Below, piece by piece: positions 53,614 to 63,140 of a stretch of 64,000 nucleotides of DNA. Position 1 is the first letter of the stretch, and each line of letters opens with the position of its first letter. A model generated the notes under the pieces. That model did no database searches, was not told where the DNA came from, and was given only the letters and a program-made list of their open reading frames with translations. Location of the stretch: NCBI GenBank assembly GCA_009192285.1, contig CM018606.1:2346081-2410080 (forward strand). Direction: 5' to 3'. The translations under genes were made by a program, and so were the position numbers. This stretch comes from Morchella semilibera (Eukaryota; Ascomycota; Pezizomycetes; Pezizales; Morchellaceae).

Positions 53614-56254
53614 CTACGCTAATGCATTCCCGAGCCGGTGCTCCTATAACACAACACAGTCATAATACAGTCAGCAAAAGCACACTTTTTTATTAACCAT
53701 TGCCGTGCATCAATCATCTGCATTTCACGTGAAGGAAATAGATAAACCCATGCAACAAAATTACTAACCTTCAGATACTCCACCCCCTTCTCTAGATACT
53801 CCTCCCTCGTGACCACGGACCTTCTCCACTCCGCGTCCTCCTCCACCTTGCTGCACCATTGCGCAGCGCCTCGCCACGCATCCATGATCGGATCACTCGC
53901 CATCCTCACGCCGAGTCCACAGCCGTACGGTAGCACGGCCATGAGCTCCTTCTCTAGCCGTTCCTGGAACCCGCTAAACATGCAATTTCCACCCGTGAGG
54001 AACACATCTCTGAGCGCGCGTTCACGGTCCTCAGGATTCGGGATACGGTGCAGCAGGATGTCGCTCGCAATCTCGATGATGCCTGCTTGGTCGACACCGG
54101 CCATGGCGGGCTGGAACACCACCTCAGGGACGCGGATTCGCTCGATGTTAAGGTGGAACTGGTTCGCCTCTGCTTGATTGTCAATGTCGAACGGGCGGGT
54201 GCCGCGGAAGAAGGCGTGCAGCATGCTCTTGCTCCAGTCGGACTGAGCATCTTGAGTATCGTTCTCGTCGAACTCTGGGTCGAACTGAAGGAGTTGGGCC
54301 TCGATGGACTTGAGCGCAGTGTTGAGCTCCTCCTCTTCCTCGTCTTCCTCGTCACCGCCGGTGCCGATGTTGCGGTAGACGGCCCAGTCGTCGTCATTGC
54401 GGCCGAAATCGTCATCACCGCCCTCGCCGCTGGGCGGGGGGACGCCGCGGCGCCGCTTCTTGGATGCGGGGGTGTCGGAGGCGAGGTTGGCGATGGACTT
54501 CATACGCATCTGGGAGGCAAGGGACTTGCGGTCGGATAATTCTGCTTTGAGGCGTTGGCGGTCCTTGATTTTGGCAAGGAGGGCCTCGCGGGCTGCTCGG
54601 CGCTGACCAACCCATGCTTCCAGATCCCGCTCACGGCTTTCTACGTCTCTCTGAGCTTCCTCCGCGATCCGGGCCTTCTCGGCTTCCTTCTCGGCTTTGG
54701 CACGCTGGCGGGCATCATGGTTGGATTTCATGAGTCTTTGGTGCCGCTTTTGCTTGCGGCCCTCTTCGTCGAGTTCTTCGTCGGGAATATCAATGAGCGG
54801 GAACTCTTTTGGACCTTCCTCTTCTTCCTCGGGGCCGATATCTTGTTTCCGGGCACGGCGAATCGTGAGGTCGAGTTCTTTGATCTTTTTGGCAAGATGA
54901 GCTTCAGAGGGAAAGTCGTTAGACTCCAGGAGGCGTTTAAAGTCTCTTTTTGTATCTGTGGCTGCCCGGGCCTGAATTGACTTGTAGTAATCGAGTTCTT
55001 GCTCTTTTTTGATGAGCTGTAGAAAACTTTATTAGTAAACGTGACCGAGTATGATACTGTAACCGATAATATAAAAATTACCTTTTCTAACCTCGCCTTC
55101 GCAGCCTGTTCCTGTAATTTCCGCCCACTTTCTTTCCTCCTCTCCGCGATCCTGTCCAGCTCCTCTTGGCTCTTCTCGACCTTGATAGTCTCCACAAACG
55201 GGAACTGAACGATCCTATCCTTCACCTCCAGCACCTCCGGGTCCAGATAGTTCATAACCTCATCCTTGTAGTCCCCGCTGACGTAGCAATGCTCCATCAT
55301 CAGGCTCTCCGCCTGCCATGGCTGCAGCTTCGCCGGAAAGGTGGGATATTTCAGCTGCAGAAGCTTCTGCATGTAGTCCGCCGACTGGGACCCGCCCCAA
55401 TTGAGCCTTGTGGCCATTGAAACGATTCCCTTGCCGTTGAGCACGGGGATGACATGTGTCGCCGTGTTCGACGATGACACCACGAGCCCGTTCTGTCCAC
55501 CATTGTATGAGTACGAAAACAGCGAGTCGATTCCGTAGACCAGCGACGGCGCGTTATAGCACTCAAACACCAGCTCCGTCATCACTACCGCACATATCTA
55601 TTAGCCCCTTGTCTCCCTGTCTCTTCCGCACCTCCACAGTAAAAAAGTAACAAGCCAAGCAAAGAAGGGGGTTTGGGGGGGGGGGGTACATACTCCGCCT
55701 ATTATATCCTGGATTACAGACAGCTTCTGTTATGACAATCGGATGCCCTACACCACCGTTCGCGCCAGCGCCGTCCGAAATCCCTAGCTTGATGAAGCAG
55801 TAGTCCAGCAGCGTCTCCATCTGGTCGAAATTACTGACTACATTGGCGTCGAATGGGGTCTTTGCCTGCGCGCGCGAGTTAGGGTCCGCGAACACGTCGT
55901 ACCCACAGACCGTGTACGTCTTGAGCGCCTTTCGGTCACGGTAGCGCGATACAAGCGGTGGGCAGATGATGCGTGGCGAGGGGTCGTGGGAGAAGCCGGC
56001 TCGGGTCTGCCATGAACCTAGGGTGGGGACGGGGGTGCGTTAGTTGAAGGATAGAGAGAAGAGGATGTGGGGGAGGGGAGAGGGGGTGTACCATTGTCGA
56101 TGACGATGGCAATCTCGCCGTTGTGTTTGTAGTTTGGGTCGAAGGGGGTGGTGGATGTGATTCCGGGGGTGGATGAGGGTGTATCACGAACGGTATAGAG
56201 CTTCGGGGGTGGTTTGGGGGAGGGAAGACGCGAGGAGGAGGCGGTGGTTGGCAT
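53614..56254 (-). CDS. ARP5: Actin-related protein 5 (Arp5), INO80 chromatin-remodelling subunit
   Basis: Arp5 works with Ies6 as a module of the INO80 complex needed for nucleosome sliding. Exons: 56254-56092, 56017-55694, 55584-55082, 55016-53769 and 53643-53614, 755 residues; introns 74, 109, 65 and 125 bp, with TACTAAT in the third. Actin-fold blocks are visible: IAIVIDNGSWQTRAGF (phosphate 1), PIVITEAVCNP, APSLVYGIDSLFSY, GLVVSSSNTATHVIPV (phosphate 2) and FLTGGNCMFSGFQERLEKEL (adenosine site). As in Arp5 of other fungi, a long charged coiled-coil insert (KKEQELDYYKSI through KLKAELSD-like sequence and an acidic stretch) interrupts the actin fold. The ten-codon last exon restores the conserved end EYLKEHRLGN. 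IES6 lies 1.6 kb upstream on the same strand. Confidence 0.96.
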
Positions 56255-56686
56255 TGTGTAGTGAGTACGGGGAGGTTAGTTCATGGGCGGGGAGAGAAGA
56301 GGCGATGGGCGGCGTGTGGTTGGATTAGGCGGTGTGCGGTACGGCGGTGTTGCTGGTTGGACTTTGGGCGTGGTGGAATTATTTAATTCGAGTTCGGAGC
56401 CTCAAAACATCACGGATACAGATATACAAATACGGCCACAAACCCCTACCAACAGCTGTGTCAATGATGAGACTTGGGTTACATGTAGAGCTAAAATCAC
56501 CATAGGTTTCTCTCTTTTTCATATTGGTACCATATCATATTATAATAGGTGTGTTGTCTTCACGATACTTAGTGAAGGCAAGGTGCGCTGCCCGATTGGA
56601 TCCCCCAAATTCTACAGCAGAGTAGTTATAAGAGGACAAACCATTCCTCCCTCCACCTACAATATAGCTATTACCTCTGCTACTCA
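56255..56686. promoter_or_regulatory. Short intergenic region between DAD4 and ARP5
   Basis: These 432 bp separate the DAD4 stop from the ARP5 start and must hold the DAD4 3' UTR and the ARP5 promoter. An open frame on the opposite strand (56283-56858) runs across it into the DAD4 exons and is not a gene. Confidence 0.5.
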
Positions 56687-57141
56687 TCAAACCGGTTCTT
56701 TTAAACTATCCGTCGCTATCAGGGCACCCCCAAAGTCAGCAGAAAGAAAAAAAAAGAAAAAACACAATATCCCATACCTTCAAGATGGAAGAGTACGTTC
56801 GACTGATAATTCTTCCACATCTGCGCCACTAGCTCCGTATTCATATTCTTCGTATTAATCTCCTACTCCTATTAGCAGCGTCCCCACCACCTCACCCAGG
56901 ACCTCGATACTTACATGCAGCGCCGCGTTCAGGACCATGACAGCCTCGTTTAGTTTCTCCTAGCGCACTTATCAGATCCTTGCCCTCCGTTGCAGAGTAG
57001 AGCAACTACTGTGCACTCACAACATTGGTGATGATGCGGGATAGCAGAAGGCCTAGTGAGCAATCGATAGGGTTAGTCATGCCATAAAGTATCTTGGGGA
57101 TGACGATATGTACCTTGCTGGTGCTCGTGAGGACTCTCCAT
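56687..57141 (-). CDS. DAD4: DASH complex subunit Dad4 (outer kinetochore)
   Basis: Dad4 is one of ten DASH/Dam1 subunits that couple kinetochores to spindle microtubules. Five tiny exons on the minus strand: 57141-57114 (28 nt), 57052-57021 (32), 56959-56915 (45), 56862-56778 (85) and 56715-56687 (29). They join in frame to exactly 72 residues, the length of yeast Dad4. The introns are 61, 61, 52 and 62 bp, all GT-AG. The product starts MESPHEHQQ, continues [41 protein letters not shown], and ends ATDSLKEPV; these are the family's conserved blocks in order across the whole length. No single exon exceeds 28 codons, so ORF scanning overlooks it. It sits between ARP5 and IES6 in the same direction. 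Confidence 0.95.
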
Positions 57142-57637
57142 TACTGTGTGGTGATGGCTTAGGTAGTAGTAGTGGTATGGTAGGTTGTTTGATGAGGGTG
57201 ACCTGGTTGATTAGATGCCTTGGCATTGGGACCCCCACGCCCCCGAAGATAGGTAGGGTTATTAAGTCGGGGCCCGGTATGAGGGCTCTGGGAATTCGTA
57301 GATATTATATATACTATGCTACAGAGAGGCCTGAAATGGTATTTTCTTCAATTGGTATTAAAAGCACCCTATTACAAAGAATTATTTGGGATGCTGGTTC
57401 TTAAGCTAGGGATGTTAGTTCGCACTGCTAGGAGCTACTACTACATGTTACCACATCTACTATTATCATGACCAATTCCCCACTAAACATTTTATATTCA
57501 GCGTAGAGCTTAGGAATACCATACCCTAAGCGTAAGCAATGGTTTAAAGATATAGCAAGGAACAAAGTATCCAGAATATCAACCCCCACCACCGAATAAT
57601 CATGTAGTAAGCATCTCCAGGTATCATTATAAAAAAT

Positions 57638-57700
<63 letters not shown>

Positions 57701-57807
57701 CAAAACACCCACCCCTCTAAAAAATATCCTATCTACATGTATCATACACAGGCCCCCTTCTACAAGAAGCAAGTAGCCAGTCCCACACCGCCATTCCCTC
57801 CCCACAC
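57142..57807. other. Intergenic between IES6 and DAD4, with (AG)28
   Basis: A 666-bp gap holding the IES6 3' UTR and DAD4 promoter. It contains a long (AG)n microsatellite at 57642-57697. No gene is recognised; the plus-strand frame 57108-57404 overlaps DAD4 exon 1 and lacks any family resemblance. Confidence 0.5.
57642..57697. repeat. (AG)28 microsatellite
   Basis: Twenty-eight uninterrupted AG units, the longest simple repeat in the window. On the transcribed minus strand of IES6 it reads CT and lies about 110 bp beyond the stop codon, so it could be in the 3' UTR. Confidence 0.97.
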
Positions 57808-58027
57808 CTACTTCAGCACCACATTCGCCCCCCTCAACTCCAAATACCTCTCCGCCACTCCCGGCGGTAGCATCCTGATTGCCTGGTACACTTCCCTATT
57901 CGCGTAACGCAGCCTCGTCTTCGGATCCGTATACGCCGCCGGCAGCCCCGTGACATCGCACCACTTCTTGGTATGTGCTGGATGCAACGACGGCGCACTC
58001 TCGATATTCGCGTATGTAGCCCCCATC

Positions 58028-58066
<39 letters not shown>

Positions 58067-58257
58067 GCAGGGGGGAGTGGGGTGGAGGCGCCAGAGTTGT
58101 TCTGTGTGCGGGTCGCGTCAGAGAGGATCTGCTTGAGGGTCTTTGTGCGCCGGGCAGCAGGCTTCCAGGTGCGGGATTTGAAGGGGCGCGGGTGGGAACT
58201 GATTATGTCGAGGGCATCAAGGACGGCGTTGGTTTGTGTGGTCTGTTGGGGGGCCAT
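57808..58257 (-). CDS. IES6: INO80 complex subunit Ies6 (YL1_C domain)
   Basis: Ies6 binds Arp5 and with it forms the INO80 module that grips nucleosomal DNA. A single exon of 149 residues from the ATG of MAPQQ; the frame stays open 42 codons upstream but that part is not conserved. Near the N-terminus is FKSRTWKPAARRTKTLKQIL, matching the basic block of yeast Ies6 (FKS, RR, KQLI/LKQIL). A 13-residue polyglutamine run from a CAG repeat follows. The C-terminal YL1_C domain is clear: KKWCDVTGLPAAYTDPKT, LRYANREVYQAI and the family-defining end YLELRGANVVLK. Yeast Ies6 is 166 residues, so the length fits. ARP5 is two genes downstream on the same strand. Confidence 0.93.
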
Positions 58258-58584
58258 TGTGGTGGGTACGCGTTGGGAGGTTTGAGTAGTAAATTTGGTT
58301 GTTTGGTGGTGTATGGTGGTTTTGGTTTGAGCTTTAGCCTGGAGTATGTACCCACAGTAGCAGGTTGCAACAGCTAGATTCATGCCAAGTCAGGAAGCCC
58401 ATACACGTGACTACATGTAACTGTGAATCTAGGTTTGCACCAAGCCTAATACAACACATCTATCTAGCACCTCATTCAACTGACTTGGTAGCTTCCTACG
58501 TTTATGAATCACCCTTGTTCTTTTTATACTATCTAATAGAAATATACCTTTACATCTACTATTTCCGAGCACAATCCGCCGGCT
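58258..58584. promoter_or_regulatory. Divergent promoter region of IES6 and the DUF6604 gene
   Basis: These 327 bp separate two outward-facing start codons, so they must contain both promoters or leaders. The sequence is unremarkable apart from a TACATGTA octamer near 58411. Confidence 0.55.
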
Positions 58585-61500
58585 ATGGGTCCTCCAAATC
58601 GAAACACATATTTAGAATACAAACGAAACACCGCTAGGCTTATCTGCTGGGTCGTCACGACAGCAACTAATGTTTCAAGAAGTCTTGAGCTAGATTCATC
58701 TTCAGTAGCTGTAGATCCCATCCCCCCACCCACCCCTCCAGTTTCCCCAGTAGCCACAAAAAGAGTCAATGGAAATATTGGAAAGGGAAAACACAGAAGG
58801 AAATCCCAGCCTCAATCTCCTCCTTCCCCCACGGTCCTCGACGACCCTACTTCCACTACGAGCCCAGAGATCACCGCCAGCAAGCTTGTATCTCTGTCAA
58901 GATTTATTTCTTCCTCGTCTATGAAGGCTGTACCATCGACAGTCTACAGCCTTTTCGAGTCTGTAATTCGGTCCAGAACTGACGCATATAATTTCTGGCT
59001 TGGCATAGACCTTGCAAATCCGTCCGAGGAAACTCAAAACTCTAATAAGGGCCACAAGGCATTCATTGATGCGCTCCAGGCGGCATTCGAAACCCTCGGT
59101 GGGTTAGAATGGAAACTCAAGTGCAACGCCGAGCGAGAGCAGAAGCTCAAGGAAGCCGCAGCCAATAAAATAGGCTCGATTTCGAAATCAAAGGAGCTCG
59201 AGCTAGACAACATGTTCGGCGGTCTCGAGATTGACGACATACCGTCCAACGGCGAAAACGAGGATCCAGGGGGGAATCAGAACGAGTGGCTCAAAGACAT
59301 TGTCCCGAAGCAGGGCTATGGTCAGAGGAAAAGCCCATCAAAGACACGGAAGTCTTCTGCACAGAGAGCTGCGGATTCTCAGAAACGGAGGTTGGAGAAT
59401 TACAAGATTAAGAGTGATGACGAGGCTTTGTTCGCTGCGTTCTGCTTTATGAAGGATCTTTTTGACCTCCGGAGGTGTGTGATCTCTGTGACCGTGATGA
59501 AGTGATCTTGGATGCGACTCAAATCGTAATCTAGCATCATAGTTAAATGTTGCCATGTAGGCTGATAAAAACAGCTACATCGCTGGCGTATGGCAGGAAG
59601 TTGCAAATGATACATTGAACACCGCAGTTGCAGGTGCACTCAGCAATCTGGCGGCAGGGATGGTTAAACAGCTGCAGTTTGATATCGCGGCAGACTTCCC
59701 ACAGTGTAAAAATTTCCAGTCCATCATAGATTTGCTCATCCCCGGAAATGCAGAGTACAAGTCCCTGACCGGCAAGACTGCGGCCGGCAGTTCAGAAGAA
59801 ACACAGACAGATAGTAACAAGACGAACGAGATTGATGACGGAATCCCGAAGCATACGCCAGCTTTCAATGGCCTTGATATCACTGAGGGATGTCTAATAA
59901 ACGCGTATCGAGACCTTGTCACATTCATCATTGACTATCGTAAAGGTCGCAATTGCAAGCCAACGCCGCCCATTGCTGCCCTCAGGTGGGACCCTAACTT
60001 AGATCTTCATCAGTGCAACGATGAAGAACGGAGAAAGTGGAGATCTGATTTCGCTATCATGTGGCTCTACGATATGGTGAACCAGTTTGCATCTTCACGG
60101 TTGACTGCAGATAAGCAAGTACAACCACTCGAAACAGTGGATTGGAAATCTGCGAAGTTTGGCCGGCGGGTTTTGTTCGGCCCTAGTGAATTCTCTGGCG
60201 AGGTAACACAACTAGCAATGTCACTTAAACATAGCCCTCTTATCGAAGAGATCCAGCCACATATGGTCTTCCAAGTTCAGGTAATGATGGACTCCATGAC
60301 GACTTTCAAACAATGGCACTTCCATCTTCCCTCATCGATCGCATCACAGCGCACCATTTTCGGCCCCGAGGTTCCGTTTGAGCTGGGTCGCCACATGGAG
60401 GATATGGAGGCCTTTAAAGAAGACTTTCTTCCCGGATCTAAGTTGCTCATGGGAGAATTCAAAAAGACGGACCCAGAGCGTTGGGAGTTCCCACTTAGAA
60501 ACGTGCCTCCATTAGTCTCCGAGATTGGGATTGTCCTTGGTGACTCTCTTCTCTCTCGACTGACCCACCGCGCGTTTCAGTCCCGGTTCCTTGATACCAA
60601 TCGGAATGGGTTATGGGTGTACTGTCCATGGATCTGCGGGGTGGGTCTTGCACAAGCACTCAATATTGTATTCGATTGGGGTAGAATTCTATGGGATAAC
60701 TCGGGTATTGCATTAGCAATGTTCCATTTCTATAACATCCTCCTTGCAAATGAACACCTCACAAAACCAATGCCTTTATTTGAAGACCTTATTCAGATCT
60801 TCGGCAATCAGGTCTTTCGCGGCGGCCGTCGCCCTCGTAACAACTTCTTTAAGTACTGGAATGCTGCCTCTGGTGTGAAAGCCCAATACTTTGCTCCTCC
60901 ATCGACAAAGCGTCTCCGTAAGGGCGGAGGCGTAGTCAATGACGGGGTTGAAACCAGCATGTGGCGCCGTCATGTCCGTACCTTCGACGAGCTATCTAAG
61001 CTCGCGTTGCTTGGTGAGGCAAACTGGATACCCGATAAAGTAGATCGTACAAAATTCCCAGCTCTGATTGCTCAGCAACAGCTAGTATCTGGTTATAAAG
61101 GGAAGCGCCACCTCCGAGAAACAAATACTTCGTTCCTCTCTGCAGTTAAGAAAGACCTCGAGTCTGATCTCTCCGGCCCTGTCCCCTTTAGTGGCCTCAA
61201 CTTTCTCCTGCTATTGTGGTTCTTCAACGGGCTATTCCGGAAGGTGTACGAAGGAACCCAAGAACATCCCATCTCCCAAGCACATCCATTAGATGCACAC
61301 GGTAAATGGCAAGACACGGTGTTGTATCTTGCATTATTCCCAGTATTGGCAGATGATCAGCTTGGGAGCCGTCTAGATAATGATCTGCTGAAGTGTATGG
61401 CTAAGATATTCGAGGAGGAGATGCACGAGTTTGAGTTGAGCGACTTTGTGTACTTCGATGAGAGTAGGTGTAGAATAAGAGAGAGGTCAGAGGAAGGTGA

Positions 61501-61591
61501 CGAGCCCGGGTGGAGAGATTTTGAGAAATTCATCGTTAGGGGTGGATTTTTCAAGGATGAGATTGGGGACAGCGATGATGATGAGTATTGA
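58585..61591 (+). CDS. DUF6604 domain protein, function unknown
   Basis: Two exons, 58585-59474 and 59575-61591, 968 residues. The intron is inferred: donor AG before GTGTGT and acceptor AAACAG, which joins FDLRR-like sequence to SYIAGVWQEV in frame; an alternative acceptor (TAG at 59558-59560) with a weaker donor is possible. The N-terminal domain (about residues 5-145) fits DUF6604: YLEYKRNTARLICWVVTTA, a Ser/Pro/Lys-rich linker, then ITASKLVSLSRFISS and VPSTVYSLFESVIRSRTDAYNFW. The rest (about 820 residues) is soluble-looking, with acidic tail DSDDDEY and no motif I can assign. DUF6604 proteins are widespread in Pezizomycotina and uncharacterised. No signal peptide or membrane span is seen. 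Confidence 0.85.
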
Positions 61592-61909
61592 GCTATCTGG
61601 CTTTTATAATTTTTCGGAGGTTAGCAAGATTTACTATGCAGAATTTTGTCATGGGACTTAAGAGTACGTACAAATTAAAATTGATGCTTCTAATGGCTGA
61701 CGCATGTACTATTTTTTTGTTTTTGTCCCCGAACCATTTGGATAACCATCGCATGCAGTCAGAGACTATCGCAAATGCATATTAGCGCATGTATTTATTG
61801 GACTAAAGATTATATAAAAAAAACTATACATGCCAATTAAAATATTATCGTCAAATGTATCATCTTGTTATTCAAGTGCTTGCGCAAAGTCGTAAATAGA
61901 TTAAATGTA

Positions 61910-62381
61910 CTACGGGTGTAGGGGTAAGTCTAGTCTCGTACCCATCCCCTACCAGCAGCTATAGCTAGCGCTCACCGTAGGGTCTGGAGCATTAACTTTC
62001 CGACAAAATATCATTTACTGTGTCGGTGACCCAAATGAAGCCTGACAGTGCTAAAAGTGGTTAGTTCCCGTGTCGGAAAGTTACATGTATATAAAGCCCG
62101 ATGGAGGCTAAAAAAAACTAATTTTCCCGTCAGAGACCTAAATGATGCCCGCCGGGGCTAAAAACCCTTATTTTTGTATGTAAACAGCCCTCCGACAGCC
62201 CTCCGACAGTCGGAGAGCCCCAATGCTCCCGCAAATTAAAAAGATCTCACCAAAGGTCTGAACGGTAATGCTCCAGCCCCTCCGGTAGGAGGGCTGGGTA
62301 CGAGCCTAGGGTAAGGCTGTAGACACCTACTGCTGTTGCAACCAACGACCACTGTCTACAGACTTACCCCCACACCCGTAG
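61910..62381. mobile_element. MITE-like non-autonomous DNA transposon, 472 bp
   Basis: The ends are 22-bp inverted repeats beginning CTACGGGTGT (61910-61931 and the complement of 62360-62381) with a single mismatch. TA flanks both ends (61908-61909 and 62382-62383), the target duplication expected of Tc1/mariner/Fot1-type elements; GTAC is present on both sides. Inside there are a second inverted pair close to the ends (CTCGTACCCA, near 61936 and 62295), a 13-bp perfect inverted pair (61993-62005 and 62071-62083), and about three degenerate tandem units. There is no open frame for a transposase. The superfamily is inferred from the TA and end structure only. Confidence 0.8.
62020..62169. repeat. 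Three degenerate tandem units inside the MITE
   Basis: Units start at 62020, 62070 and 62129 and are about 50, 59 and 41 bp. Each begins GTGTCGG or GTCAGAG, includes an AAATGA/ATATAA-like block, then GCC(T/C)G, then GGCTAAAA or TGCTAAAA. Confidence 0.6.
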
Positions 62382-63011
62382 TACTTGTAATGATTGATTG
62401 ATACTTCATACTTTACATGCATGCACGATATCACTCGCAATTTCATAGGGTTTCTGAACACGACTAGTATTCCATACACATAAAAAACCTCTAAGAGTAT
62501 ATTTTTGCACAGCACGCAATAGCAGTTGTGTTTAGAAAGGCTATGAGGTTGCGAGTACTTATAGATTTTCTAGGATTTTATTCTACTATTGCCAAATCAG
62601 TTTTATCCTAGGTCTTTTCTCATACATATAAGTATTTTCTATACTATAAAAATTATTCTAGGCCCTACGGTAGGTAAGTTTATGGGGCCGATCAAGCTCA
62701 AGCAATCGACCTACGAACGAACAACACTCCAGAATCACGAAATATCACTCGACCTTAGAGGATTTCATTATTCCTAATGGCAAGTCGGGTATTTATCCTA
62801 AAACAGTACCCTAATAATATTCCCCCATTGAGTGTTCTCATAAAGTCAGACTCCTATGGGTTTGATAAACATACCAGGACAACGTACGTTACAGCGGCTC
62901 ACTCGAATTTACGTGTAGTCATTAGTCTACTACTCTGACGTATATATCTTATAGCCTATAGGATGTACATGTATATTAAGCTTATATATGTATATATTCT
63001 TATCTCTTAGT

Positions 63012-63140
63012 CTGTCAATAAATGCTGACCCCCCTAGAAGAAGCAAATTTTGTGTGGCTTTACTAACAGATCCCCTCACCAAATAAATAGATCTTCCATA
63101 CAAACTTAATTCCTCTATTATAGGGGGCCAGCATTAACAG
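63012..63140. repeat. Small inverted-repeat element, about 129 bp
   Basis: AATGCTGACCCCCCTA (63021-63036) is nearly the reverse complement of TAGGGGGCCAGCATTA (63121-63136), and CTGT/ACAG lie at the outer edges. The interior has no open frame. It resembles a short MITE or fold-back. Confidence 0.6.

Noticed and set aside
56283-56858. 191-codon plus-strand frame between ARP5 and IES6
   Set aside because: It overlaps DAD4 exons 4 and 5 and introns on the other strand, and has no resemblance to any family; the DAD4 reading is far better supported.
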